A stretch of DNA of 64,000 bases from Plantago ovata. Its lineage: Eukaryota; Streptophyta; Magnoliopsida; Lamiales; Plantaginaceae. The DNA lies in contig CM051458.1 of assembly GCA_028274465.1 (NCBI GenBank), positions 20,785,566-20,849,565 on the forward strand, read 5' to 3'. This document shows, one piece after another, positions 33,861 through 46,396 of this stretch. Under the pieces are notes generated by a model that searched no databases, was not told where the DNA came from, and worked only from the letters and a program-made list of their open reading frames with translations. Position 1 is the stretch's first letter, and the number at the start of each line of letters is the position of its first letter. The position numbers and the translations under genes were made by a program.

Positions 33861-34821
33861 AATATTGTTTGTAGTTCAGCTCACTCAAGAATGAACTGAC
33901 AGCCTTCGTTATGTTGTTGTACTACTGTAGCCGAAGAAGAGCGTATGTGTCTAACTGACATGTTATTTCGCTGATCCTCCCCTATTAAGTTCTCAACCTT
34001 TCCTGAGTCACTCTCCTTATAACCACCAGGTACCTTGGTCACATGTCGCAACCAGGGCGGGCTTAAGAATTTTGAGGACATATGCTAAATTTTCAGAACA
34101 AAAAATTACATATAAGAGCACCCTCTTACAAAAACAACCACTTTAAAAAATATGTTATAAATATGGTCATTCTTTTTTTCTTTTTGGTGCCCTAAAATCC
34201 ATCAAGTGGTTTTTAATTTTTTGCTACAGTGGACTTCAAAATCTCGCTACATTGATTTTGATAACATACTTTGACATCCATTAATGTTAATTAATTACTA
34301 ATTACATAGTTTTTACTATTTTTATGCCGAAATCAATATGATTTCACTTAAAACTAGCTAAAAATGACTGAAACTAGGTAAAAATAACTGAAAATAGCTG
34401 TTAATTTATATTTAGCTGAAATTAACCGTTGAAACTAGATAAAAATGACTGGAAACATATGAAACTAGCATTTTTGTTGCCGCAACTAGCACCTGTGACG
34501 CTGACACTAATGAAACTAGCATTTTGTGTTGCTGAAGCTATCACTTGTGATACCGAAAATAACGAAAATAGATTTTTTGTTGTCAAAATTAATGAAACTA
34601 GCATTTTTTTTGCTGAAACTAATAAAATTAGTTTTTTGTTGTTGAAATCTAGCAGTTGTGATGTTGAAACTAATGAAACTAACATTTTTGTTGATGAAAT
34701 TAGCATTTTTGTTGATGAAATTAGCAATTATGATGGTGAAACTAATGAACATATCATTTTTGTTGATGAAACTAGCATTTTTGTTGATGAAACTAACAAT
34801 TATGATGGTGAAACTAATGAA
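33861..34821. repeat. Non-coding stretch with GAAACTAG-type repeats
   Basis: There is no gene. A possible hAT-like end (CAGGGCGGGC) starts at 34053 but no partner end was found. From 34340 to 34821 a 'gaaactag'/'tgaaactaa' word recurs, and 34681-34821 is nearly two tandem copies of a ~72-bp unit containing 'tttttgttgatgaaa'. The open frames seen here are a by-product of the repeat. Confidence 0.7.
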
Positions 34822-34990
34822 TGTTGGCCCCTTTAGACAACAAGTAAAGACTAGAGGGGGGTGAATAGTCTTTAAAAATTTTTTGTCGTCTAAAAACTTT
34901 CTCAGCAAGTGGCTATTTATTTTCATTAATTAGTTTGCTGGTACTTAACTTTCTCAGCAAGTACTTGTTACTTTACATTGACAAGGTTAC

Positions 34991-37141
34991 TAACACTACA
35001 ACACAAACAGCTTTCAGCGACGGATCCATCCGTCGCTGAAAGCGACCGATCGGTGTTTTTAGCGACGGATAAAATCTACGTCGCTAAACCGTTAGTCGCT
35101 AGCGAATTAGCGACCGATGAGTCATCGGTCGCTAATTAGAGACGGATAAGGAGGTTGACTTTTAGCAACCGATGACTCATCCGTTGCTAAGGTCCAAGCC
35201 ACGTGGCTTGGGCCCCGGAGACCAGCGACGGGTAAGTCATCCGTCGCTGTATCTCTTATGCTCTCAGCGACGGATGAGTTATCCGTCGCTGGAGCTCTGG
35301 AGCTCCCAGCGACGGATAAAGTCATCGGTTGCTAAATTTTTTTTTTTTTTTAATTTTTTAGATATAATAATGAGAACCAAAATCAAATGCAACCTGTTCA
35401 ATTAAGCAACATGTTACAAAAATTCTTATAGACCAAATAAACAAAAAAATAATCCAAAAAAATCATAATAAATGTACCAAAACCCTCCATACATATAATA
35501 ATAATCATACGTACACAATACTAATCCAAAATAATATCATAGTGTACACAGTATTCATGTAGAAAATAGTAAATAGAGTCGAAAAGGATATGGGATCATG
35601 GAGCGGTAGGTGGTTCCTTCCCCAGCTTCGCATACAGCTGAGTAAACATAGTATCATATTGAGCCTGCTTCGCAGCTAGCCTCTTCACCTCCTCATCCCT
35701 CTCCTGCAACTGAACATCCCTCTCCTGCAACTGAAGTAAGAGGGCCTGCTCTCGAGCGGAAGCTTCTGCTGAAGATGATGAAGATGTACCGGCACGGGAA
35801 CGACGAGTCAGCCTCGAGTCCAATTCAGGGACGGCTGCTGCACTCCCCAGTCCCAAGCGACGGTCCTTCTCGTCTGGAGGATTCACCTCGAGGAAAATGG
35901 CATTCATTTCCTCAACAGTGAGATCCTGATCACGAATCCTGGCCTCGTAGGCCGTCTGAAATTATAAATCAAGAGTATAAGGTGTTAGTTATGTTGTTAA
36001 TTAGTTATGAAATCATCAGTATTTAATAAACACATGTATTGTTGAACTTACCGCAATTGCTGTGGCCTCGTCACACAACCACTGTCCGTCCTTGTCCTTC
36101 TGAGATCTCGAGAACAAGGTGAATAGGAGACTCTCGTTATCCTTCAACTGAATGACACATGAAAGCATCATATACTTAGTTTTAAAGTTCGAAATGCAAG
36201 TAAATAACAAGTATAAGAATGATGAATTCACAAAGTTAATACACTTACCTTCTGTCTCACATGTGATGTAGCGATCGACTCAGAGCCAAAACGGTGTGTC
36301 ACCAGGGTACGACTCCCATCATTCGGCTTCTTCTTCCTGTTTTCAATTTCCAAAATACCCAATTCATCCCAAATCTATCAATTCACCAACCAAAACTTGT
36401 GCATCCCCCCTAATTTGAGCTACACAACATAATAGATACTAGTAGAATGCATACAATTCATTGAAATAGGAAAAAAACGAAGAATACCAAAATTTAGACA
36501 AGTTAGGATTCGAAGTTAATACCTTTGATTACGGAAGAAAGGTTGAAAGAATCACGCAATTGACTAGCTACACTTATTCGTGCTTGAAATAGCTTCGAAA
36601 TGACTATAACCTTGCTTGCAATGGTGAAGAAATGAAGAAGATATGGTGGTGGCGATTTGGAGAAGAAAGGGGAGAAGAATTGGATCTGGGCGAAAATGGA
36701 GTTCTGTCCTGAGTCTTCTTCCCGTTAAGGAAGACGACGTAGCGATGGATGACTCATCCGTCGCTGGATAGCGATCCGTCACTCGATAGCGACGGATGAG
36801 ACCATCCGTCGTTGTAATTTTAATTTCATTTTTTTCTTTTTTCTTTTGTTTTTACTGGGTCAACGCCTAGCGACGGATAATTCATCGATCGCTAAATAGC
36901 GACCGATAGACTTCATCGGTCACAAAAAACAGCGACCAATGAGTCATCCGTCGCTATTTAGCAACGGATGAGTCATCCATCGCTGAATCTCCACGCCCTA
37001 CGTACGCTTTATAGCGAACTGATTTTATCCGTCGCTAGGGTCATTTATCCGTCGCTAAAAGACCGATCGGTCGCTAAAATTAGCAACCGATCGATCCGTC
37101 CCTAAAAGTGGTTGCTAAAAGTGAGATTTCTTGTAGTATAA
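34991..37141 (-). mobile_element. Non-autonomous CACTA (En/Spm) transposon with TAA target duplication
   Basis: The element spans 34994-37138 (2145 bp), starting CACTACAACACAAACAGC and ending GTGAGATTTCTTGTAGTA. The last base differs from the expected G. TAA flanks it at 34991-34993 and 37139-37141. Both ends have arrays of GCGACGGAT / ATCCGTCGC in direct and inverted orientation (34996-35330 and 36740-37130), the likely transposase binding sites. It carries a three-exon accessory gene on the minus strand but no TNPD-type transposase, so it must be mobilised by another copy. Confidence 0.9.
35596..36336 (-). CDS. CACTA accessory gene (Transposase_24-like), three exons in frame
   Basis: Minus-strand exons 36336-36249, 36147-36052 and 35955-35596 are bounded by GTAAG-type donors and CAG acceptors and join without a stop: about 29, 32 and 119 codons. 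Exon 1 has VTHRFGSESIATSHVRQK, exon 2 SLLFTLFSRSQKDKDGQW, exon 3 NPPDEKDRRLGLG and then a coiled coil with a duplicated LQERD. All three match the C-terminal half of the plant Ptta/En/Spm family (PF03004). A non-coding exon upstream (about 36522-36720) ends at GTATTAAC, so the N-terminal half seems to have been removed by an internal deletion. No start codon is evident before exon 1. Related to 12730-13077. Confidence 0.7.
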
Positions 37142-38739
37142 TACTTAAAAACCGAGTGCGGAAGTCTTGTACAATAACTATTTTTAACAGAAAGTAAATT
37201 TCAGCAAGTAAATAGATAAACAGATCAAAACAGAGTAACTTGCTGAAAGATAGCTGCAGGAAAGTAAATCACACAAACACTTTTATAGTGGTATCTAAGG
37301 GTGGCGTAATCCCTCAACTAATCCATTTTGTCCTTTCTAGGACTGAATTTACTAAGATAAGCTATGAGTTTCCTTACAAATCCTATCACTAATGATTCTC
37401 ATAAACCAAAGCACACCTGCTTTGTTTCCAACCTAAATTAGAGAACTGTAAGCTTGTTCTCCACCAAACTTGGGACACTTTATCAGCAAAACTATGCTTG
37501 ATTAGTTCCCCCTGACAAACACGCCTGAAAGGTGGTTTTTATCAGTTAGAGAGGTTTGGGTTGAGATGACTTGAAAATAACTTTTCAGTTATAACAAGTA
37601 ATCTAAAGAAACTCAACTTGTAATACTTCACAGTAAGCAAGTTTACTGTTTCTGGTGTCAAGACTTGTTCTTGTTTAGAGGAAAGAACACTTAACTAATC
37701 TCTTAGCTTTTTGTATTCTACTTCTTCACAAGTAGCTTTTGTTTCAAGCTTAAGTCTTCGAACGGATCAATAGGCAGTTTGAGAGTAGAGAAGGATTTGA
37801 GTGTTTAAATCACAAGTGAGAGTTTGATCACGCTGTTGACACACCCTTCTACTCAGCCTAAGGACCTCTATTTATAGTGTCTAAAGGTAGCCGTTTGAAT
37901 TTTGAATTCTAAGGCTTGTACCTTAAGATATCACTATCTTGCTTTGTAGTACTGTCAGCAACGTCTTCTTTTGTCTTCATGTCTTCAACGTGCTATGGCA
38001 TTTAATGCTCTTTGAAATTTCAAATCTGAACGTTGGAGCCAAAATGCAAAGTACTTCAGCAAGTAGGTCACAAATGTTATCAGCAAGTGGTCCGTCTCAG
38101 TTTCAGCAAACACAACCTACTCTGTCATATAGATTTTCACTTATGCAAACTGATTTGCTGAGTTCTCCTTTCTGAGATAACATGTGCCTTTGTAGATACC
38201 TTCTCAGAAATCTTCTAAGTCTTCAGTCTTCGAATCTTCAACTTTCTGAGCGGTTCTAGGTCTTCAATAGATTGTTTGTAAAAACAAAGTACATCTTCAG
38301 CAACCATAAGAACCTAACTAGTATCTACACTAAATCATTAGCAAACGTTCCTCTTTTACAATGTTCTTAAAATTCTAAATTCCTATTGACCTTAAGAGTA
38401 CTAGTTACTGGACTTTAACTTAATTTAGCATGGTTAATTGTTCATCAAAATTAAAAGTTTCCTAACAAATTTATCCCTTTTTGATGTTAGCAATGCATGG
38501 CTAAATTAATTACAACTCTTTATAAGTTTCTGATGTTGAATAAATCAGTGGAATAATGCAATAATACTTGAAGTAATCAAACAATAAGCATAAGTAAATT
38601 GCATAATCAGAAAGCAAATAAGAGTGAACAAAAGTGATTGATTGTTGAAAGTTATCTTTCAAAGTAAGTTTACAAGAAAGCATGAGATAACTTAGCAAAC
38701 ATCGTTCAAAAAGTACAAGGAAAGATCTAAGTTAATTGA

Positions 38740-41700
38740 AGTGCCTGGCTTAGAAGCAATCCTTGAGGATTTCATTGATATTGGCATCAACAACTTGAGA
38801 AAATTCATCGCAGTCAGCTTCACTAATCTTCAAGAAGCTTTCTGACATGCAATTGTATCTCTCTGCCGAGTTTGCATCTTTGAACATAGTTGGCTTGGGG
38901 TCTTTCAATTTGAAATTATTCAGTCCAGAGATATAGGCCCCAACAACTAGCATGTTCAAGATGTAGATCACTTAAGTGTTGATCTTTGTACACTTTCCTT
39001 AGCCAGTGCAAGTCTTCATTCTGATCTTGTTCAGTCAGATAGAAGTAGTTGTATGGAATTACGAAGAGTCTCTTTCTTGCCTTTCCTATTATCTAATCAT
39101 AAAACATATCAATATCCAGCGATTTGAAGTAAGGAGGAATTTTATTTTAATTTCTTTTTGAGAGCTATTCCTCTTACTTTTACATCACCATCTAACCACA
39201 ACTTTCTTTCTTCATAGCTGGAGAGTGGTGATTCTTCTCTTTCTTTGGCAGCCACTTTTATGACATTCCATTTGTCCATTTGTTGTAACACAACTTTGGG
39301 AAACTAGCTATTGGCTAAAAGATCTTCAATTTTTAGGATCCAAAATCCTTTCTTCAGTCTTACCACACATTGAGTGGTTTCTTGATTGCTTGTTTTGGTG
39401 TACTGAACACCTAAGCCAACAACATTGTAAGCTTTTCTCTTATTTTCAGCACGCCTGTTTCTTCTTCTTTCTCTTGAGTTATTTCCTTGATCTCTTGCTG
39501 AGGATCCAGAAGAAAGTAACAGAGTGTTGCCAGATTGAGTCTTGGCAGTAAGAGGCTTGATGTTCAGTGCTTTTGAAATGGGAGCATTGTCATCATCATC
39601 ATTTTCTTGATGAATGACATCTTCCTTACAAGCAGCAGAAGTATCAGCATTAGTTTTCTTTTCTTGTCTGTTGCTGCTGATCTTCTTTCAGAATCAATTT
39701 CTGATCTCTTTCTAGATCTACAATCTTGCATGTTTTCAGCAAGTGATTCTGTTTGTTGTGGTCCTGGTATTTTCAGCAAGGAGGAGGGAGCTGGAGGAGG
39801 CAAGTTCTTTTTGCTTGTCTTTTTCTGAGATCTTTCTTCCCCCTTAGACATGGATTGCAAAGCATAAAAAATATGAGTCGAGAAGAACTCATTGTAATTT
39901 TCAGCAAGCTTGTGCAGGCTGTTGTAGTGTTCAACCATGTCTTGCTGAAGTTGGTTGGTCTTGGACAACTCTACTTTATCATCTTTAAGTTGTCTTCTGC
40001 TCTTTTGGCGTCCGTGACCTTTTGTTCCATAATGGATTGGGCCTTTTTCAGTGCATTTTTGCCAATTTTGAGAGCTTGATTTGCTTCTTTCTCATAGCTT
40101 CTGTGTTGGAGACTTACATCCGCTTGAGCTAGAGTGAGACTTGTTGTGCGTCTCAGCGAGGTAGTCAAGATCTTTTCCAGGTTAAATGGTTTTTCAGCTA
40201 GTAACTCCTCATCTTCAGCTTTGCATTCTTCATGCACTTGCAAGAGATCTTTCATTCTAGGTGTTCTTTTGTCCACACTTGGAAATGGCACTAAAGATGG
40301 GGTTACGGTGTGAGCTTTTAATTCAGTGACAAACTGATCTTCAACTCCTTTGAGTTTGCTCTTTTCATAGTCATTTCCGGAGGATTGAGAAGAGTCTGAG
40401 TGCTGGATTTCACCAGTCTTATCATTTTTTGTGGCTATCTCTTCATCCTCATCAGAAAAGCCAGATGAGCTTTCAACATCATCTTTGTCGAAGTCAACAA
40501 CCTTTTCACCAAGGCTTTCTGTCACCAAATTTTTTGGTTGAGTGGTTGCTGGAGGCAACTCTTGTGACTCAACAACTGGAGTTTCACCAGTAGTAGGGGG
40601 TGGAAGGGAGGATTCTTCCATGCTTTTCACTCCAGAAGACTGAGCTATGGACAAATGTTGTGTTCCAGGTACATTAATGACCATGCTATTTTCCATAGTT
40701 GTCTGAAAGTCTTCATCTTGTTCATCTTCTTCATCAAGGTTTGGACCAGTGACCCTTGGCATCAAGTAAAGCCTTTTCAGCTAACTCGGCATCAGAGAGT
40801 TTTGCCTTTGGCAATTTCAGCAAACTTTCTGGCTTGTTCTTCACTCATCTCAGCAACTTGTTCAGTTACTGGATGTTCAGCATAAAGAGCAGTAGATTCT
40901 TGTTGGTTGCTGGGAGGTGGTTGCTTAGCAACTTGCTCTTGATCAATTGCTTGATCAGCAACTTGATGTACTCCACCAGCACCAGGACTTGGACCTTGGG
41001 AATTATCATCATCATCCTTTTTTTCCTTTGAGTCCTTAGAATCTTTTGCCTCATCGTCACTGAAATCTTCAATAACATTCTCATCCTATTTTTCTTCTTC
41101 ATCATCGGTTAGAATAACCAATGGAAGATGCATGTACTTAGCTTGACTTGTGACCTCTTCCTCTTCATTGATTTTGTGGGGATCATCCACCACAGGCACA
41201 AAGGAGCCTTTAAGCATCTCAACTTGTTCAGCTGGAGAGACACTTTTGAATTGGTTCTTCATATTCTCTCTGATTGTATGAACCAGATCAGTTCCCATTT
41301 GCTGAGAATATGGCAGATCTTCTGGGAGGATGGAGTGGACAAATGTCTCAAGCTTAAGTAGAGATGTTCTCTTCTTTTCAGTGGAGAGATGCATGTAAAG
41401 ATCCGAGAAGTCCATTTTCCTGTCTCTTTGCCAGTTGCTGACAGAGTTTGCAACTTTGGTCAAAGTATTCTTCTTGAAGTTTAAGTAAAGCTCTTCAGAG
41501 CTAACTTCATGGATCTCAATGATGAGTGTTGTTTCTACACTCTCCTTTTGAGCCAGATAAAGAACAATGTTAGTTTCAGTAATGTCATTGAATGTAGTTT
41601 TAGAGTCTAAAACTGTTTCATGATAAACTTGTTGTTTTTCAACAAGCTCATGTTGCACACTTGGTTGTGAAATATCTACATTCATTTCTTCAGGAACTGT

Positions 41701-43946
41701 AGTAGCTTCCTTGGTTTGATCATCCTGAAATAACACTTTGTTAGATACAAGTACTAAGTTTTTAAGCCTAGTAAATTTACCAAAATTTACATCTACCTGC
41801 TGAGCAGGAGTTGTTGATTCTGGTGCAGAAGCTTCAGCATGCTTCTGGCTTGTATATTGAGAAGTCTGTAAAGAAACAATAATATTAGCTAATGATAAAT
41901 TATCAAATAATGAAGATTGGCCTATATATGAGTTATCTACCTGCTGAAGAACAACACGTGGTGACTCAGTCCGTTCAGTATTGTTGGCATCTTCAATATT
42001 TGGGACCGTATCTTCAGCAGACTTCTTTTCTTGCTCGTGTCGAGAAAGCTGTGTATTATCAGCATTCTCCCTTGTCTCTGAGATGACAATTGAGCAGAAG
42101 TATCTCGACCTCTTACTTCACTACCTGTCATGATAAGATCGACTGATTTGTTGGAGTTGTTATCAATCTCCATGTCCATTTGTTGGATTATCTAAGTGAT
42201 TATCAATTGGATCTTTTCAATTGAAGTAATTTCTGGGGCAGGTAAACTAGGTCTTGCATTTTCAGCATCATTTGATGCGTCGTCGAATGGTACTTCATCT
42301 TGAGTTTCAGTAAACTCAATGTTTTGACTAGTTGCTGTCTCAGCAACTGTTTCTTCAGCAATAGGTGTTGTCTCAGCAACCTCTTTTTCTTGACTAGTTG
42401 CTTTTTCAGCAACTCTCTTTTTCTTGAGTTTCTGTTTCAGCAACTTTCAACAACTCTGCTCCAATATCACTTTGTGGAGCCATAATGATGTCATAGAGCG
42501 GGGATACATTTCTTTCCTGAGTATTCTCAGACTCAGTGTCAGCTTGTTCAGAGGTAGGATTTTCATTTCCACTACCTTGGTTTCTTTCTTCAGTGATTGC
42601 TTCCAAGTTAATTGGATTAGTAGAAGTGTCAGCAAGCACTTCCACATCAATCACTTGAGCAGGTTGCTTTTCAGCAACTGCTGGAGTATCATCATCAGGT
42701 ACATCATGGACAATAGGAATTGATTTCCTAGTTGTTGTCTTCTTCCTTGGGAAGGTTTTTGTCCTTGATTTCTTTGGAATAGGATCAGCTGATGAGGCAG
42801 AAGTCTGAGTATCATCATCAGCTTTCCTTTTCTTGCTTTTCTTACTGGGGGCTTTTGTATCAGCAACAACATCAGTATCAGCAACATTGGAATCAGTTGC
42901 TTTCTTGGATTTCTTTTATCAGCATCCAAAGGCTTATGCTGATTGTAGAAAGATCTTCCTACATTGCATACTGACTTGTTGATGAGCAGTGGGTTTCTGA
43001 GCTTGATCTTGAAATGATTCAAGAAATAACAGATCTTTAAGTCATACATGACTGGGTAAATCGGTGAGACAGTGTTGTCTTCCACCTTAACTTTGAATTT
43101 CACAATACATTCAACAAGTCTGTTGAAGAGGTATTTTGCCTAGTTAATATTAGATCCGTTTTCATGGATATGTTTTAGCACAGGCCATCTTTTCAGGCCA
43201 ACTTGGTCAATTCCTCCAACTTGGGAGTCTAGGACTTTGATAATCAACAATGAAACCATTCCTAGAGAGTAAGAGATGTGCTTTCTTTTGGTCGATTTGT
43301 CCCAATTCACAGGGGCAATTTTATTTTTCTTCATGTTGTTATTTCTAACATCATTGTAGAAAGCCTTAATCTCATCTTCTGTAGCAGTAACATCATCTTT
43401 AGTTCCAGTGGTTGGAAGCTGAAAGATGGTTGCTAAATCAGTGCATTTCAGGACGATTTGTTTACCTTGAACAGTTGTGGAAATCACTTTTTCAGTGATT
43501 CCTTGTTCATCGGTGACTGTCTGGATTTCAGCGTTGTTGTAGAATTACATCGTATCTACAACACTCACCTTTTTTGGGATGGGCTGAGATGAAGTAGAGA
43601 AAACCTTGTTGGTTCAAGTAGCTCAATGCTTCAAGGTTTTCAGACGCCCTTTCTTCTTCATAGAAGTATCTGATATACTTCTCTTTGGATAAACCTCCCC
43701 ATTGCATCATTTTTCACACTTTTCAGTGTTAGGAAATGCAAGAGGCATGGGTAGCTGTGAAATTCTGTCATTTGACAGAACAATTTTCACCTTGTTAACT
43801 GCCGGAGTTTGTACCAGAGTTTCTGCCGGAGTAGGAGCAGTGCTTGTTCCAGCACTATCTGCCTTTGAGGTTTTTGAAACCCTTGATGATTGTCTTTTGG
43901 GAGCCATCTTTATATAGTAGAGTGAGTAAGGGGAGCAAATGTACAA
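38740..43946 (-). pseudogene. Env-like (third ORF) region of Sirevirus-like copy B
   Basis: This copy has the most complete 5' side. It begins at 43946 with MAPKRQSSRVSKTSKADSAG, a basic Ser/Thr-rich start, followed by YIRYFYEEERASENLEALSY (near 43680-43600). The conserved N-terminal domain lies at 43540-43000 (KRKHISYSLGMVSLLIIKVL, GGIDQVGLKRWPVL). After the acidic Glu/Thr-rich middle comes VSSEELYLNFKKNTLTKVAN near 41490, and coiled-coil segments lie between 40200 and 39560. Gene layout and introns match copies A and C. Broken in several places. Confidence 0.5.
41797..41865 (-). other. 69-bp microexon, copy B
   Basis: On the minus strand it sits between TTTACAG and CAG|GTAGATG, giving 23 codons in the same phase as the microexons in copies A and C. 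The flanking introns are about 70-80 bp. Confidence 0.65.
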
Positions 43947-44609
43947 ACAAAGATGCTTTTGACCAAAGGTACAGTGTTCTCAGAGCACATGCTAGTTAAA
44001 TTGCAGAGAAAGGTAATTTGGGAGTTAAAGAATTTTATCTTTGTTCAACTCCTCTTATTTATAGTATCTCTGTTTGTGTGAGAGACTCAATGAATTTGAG
44101 TTCTCAGCAAGGGTAAAACAGAGAACATGGAGTTAGTGGTGTCCATTGCATTTAATGCGTAGTGGTCCACTAACTCGAAACCGTCAGAGCGTGCTTTTAC
44201 TTTATGCGATTAACCGTTGGATCAACAACTGACTTTAATCAATGGCCACGATTGTATTTCATGTCATGATTATTGTCGAGTGTATCTGTGCCAAGATTAA
44301 TGCCAAAGGATTTAACCTTTAATCAAGGGATTTACTCCATTACTTCAGTGGCTAATAGCTTGCTGAAGTGAAAGAGATTCTTTTCAGCGAAATGTTATAC
44401 TTTCTGACTTTAGCACTTACTTATCAAGTAAAAATCCTTGTATTTGCTGAAAATTCCCCCTTAATTTTATATACATTTTCTTAAGACCAAAAAGTTTTCT
44501 GAGTTTCCGTCTTAGCAAATCCTTTTCTTTTGTGTTGAGATATTAACGTAAGTTCCTTTAGTAATAGCACATATGCTCTTTGCTGAGTTCCCGTCTCAGA
44601 TTGCATCTT
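43947..44609 (-). promoter_or_regulatory. LTR-like promoter block upstream of the copy B reading frame
   Basis: The minus strand carries a TATA box (ACTATAAATAAG, about 44066-44055), the palindrome GCATTAAATGC about 90 bp upstream (around 44149-44159) and a second polypurine tract (AATTAAGGGGGAATTTT, about 44470-44453). The first two elements occur in the same order in the LTRs of A, B and C. It may be an internal promoter or a strongly diverged LTR. Confidence 0.45.
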
Positions 44610-46129
44610 TATTGGTCCCTTTAAACAACAAGAAAAGAATAGAGGAGGGGGGGGTGAATAGTCTTTTCAAACTTTCGTCGTTTAAAAACTTTCTCAGCAA
44701 GTGCTTATTACTTTTCAGTAATGAGTTTGCTGATACTTAACTTTCTCAGTAAGTACTAGTTACTTTTCAGTAAAGAGTTTTACTGGTACTTTAAAAATAT
44801 AGTGCGTAAGTCTTTATACAATAAGTGCTTCACAGAGAATGCTAGTTTCAGCAAGTGAGCAGAGTGACAGTGTACAAATAGTTAAGCTTGCTGAAAACTA
44901 AATGCGGTAAAGTAAATCACAGAAACACTTTTATAGTGGTATCTGAGAGTGGCGTAATCTCTCAACTAATCCACTTTGTCCTTTCTAGGACTGAATCCAC
45001 TAAGATAAGCTTGAGGTTCCTTACAACACCTATCTATAATGATTCTTCAGAAACCAAACCACACTTGCTTCGTTTCCAACCTAACTAGAGAACGAAACCT
45101 TGTTCTCTACCAAACTTGGGACACTTAATCAGCAAAACTAAGCTTGATTAATTCCCCCTGAATTTCACGCCTGAAAAAGGGTGTTTATCAGTTAGAGAGG
45201 TTTTGGATGAGATGACTTGAGTATAACTTATTCAGCTATAACAAGTTATCTAAAGAAACACAACTTGAAATACTTTTCAGTAAACAAGTTAAGTTGTTTC
45301 TGGTGTCAAGACTTGTTCTTGTTTGAAAGAAAGAACACTTAACTAATTTCTTAGCCGTGAATGTTCTACTTCTTCACAAGTAGCTTTTGTTTCAATCTTA
45401 AGTCTTGGAACGGATCAATAGGCAATAAAGAGTATGGAAGATTGAGTGTTTAAGCACAAGTGAGAGTTTGATCACGTTCTTGACACACTTCAACTCTTTG
45501 TCGGATGACCTCTATTTATAGTGAATCAAGGGAGCCGTTTGAATTTAAAATTCTAAGGCTTTGTTCCTTAAGATGTCACTATCTTGCTTTTGTACTTTCA
45601 GCAGCGTCCTTCATTTGTCTTCTAGTCTTCATGTTCTTCGCGTGCTTACTTTGCATTTAATGTTCATTTGAATGGAATTCAAATGTGAACGTTGGAGCCA
45701 AAATGCAAGTACTTTCAGCAAGGAGGTCACATATGTATTTCAGCAAGCAGTCAGTCTCAGTTTCAGCAAGCACAACCTACTCTGTCTTATAGATTTTCAC
45801 TTATGCGAGCTGTTGCTGAAATTTCCACTTTCTGAGCAACATGTACCTTTGTAGATACCATCTTCAGAAATCTTCTTAAGTCTTCAGTCTTCGAATTTTC
45901 AAGTTTCTGAACGGTTCTAGTGCTTCAATAGTTAATTTGTAAAAACAAAGTACATCATCAGCAAAACTAAAGTACCTAACTAGTACCTACACTAAGTCTT
46001 CAGCAAACGTTCCTCTTTTACAATGTCCTTAAAATTCTAAATTCCTATGGACCTTAAGAGTACTAGTTACTGGACTTTCCTTAATTTAGCATGGTTAATT
46101 GCTCATAAAAATTTACAAGTTTCCTAACA
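44610..46129 (-). mobile_element. 3' LTR of copy C
   Basis: 1520 bp with ends close to TGTTGGTCCC and TTTCCTAACA; about 90% like the copy A LTR by eye. Minus-strand TATA box near 45521 and GCATTTAATG palindrome near 45652. It directly abuts the upstream block of copy B. Confidence 0.75.
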
Positions 46130-46396
46130 AATTTCCCCCTTTTTTATGTTAGCAATCCATGGCTAAATTAACTGTTACCCTTTTAGAGGTTTCTGTTGTT
46201 GAATAAATCAGTTGAATAGTGCAAGCATACTTGAATAATAAAACAGTAAGCAAGAGTAGTTTGCATAATCAAAAAAAGAAACCAATAAGAGTCAAAACCT
46301 TATTGCTGATAGTTATCTTTCAGTAATTTTACAAGAAAGTTCAGAGATAACTACAAAAATCCGCAAACAAAACAAACAAATCTTGTTACAAGGGAC

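Larger units (their letters stand above)
34822..38467 (-). mobile_element. 3' LTR of copy B, split by a CACTA element
   Basis: Ends TGTTGGCCCC (34822) and TTTCCTAACA (38467). Without the 2145-bp CACTA insert and its 3-bp duplication it is about 1.5 kb, like the LTRs of copies A and C. Minus-strand TATA box near 37868; palindrome GCATTTAATGC near 37998. Confidence 0.75.
34822..44609 (-). mobile_element. Sirevirus-like copy B: 3' LTR, env-like region, upstream promoter-like block
   Basis: On the minus strand: upstream block 44609-43947, env-like region 43946-38740, polypurine tract at 38483-38468, 3' LTR 38467-34822. The LTR is split by a CACTA element. There is no gag or pol. The LTR at 44610-46129 borders it on the 5' side and could have served as its 5' LTR, but I see no primer site there. 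Broken; several breaks. Confidence 0.55.

Noticed and set aside
34053-34062. hAT-like terminus CAGGGCGGGC
   Set aside because: No matching inverted end or 8-bp duplication was found before the LTR at 34822.
34422-34926. Open frames on both strands with repeated FISF/NKNASFI or LMKLAFL
   Set aside because: They are a by-product of the AT-rich tandem repeat; both strands and several frames stay open for the same reason.
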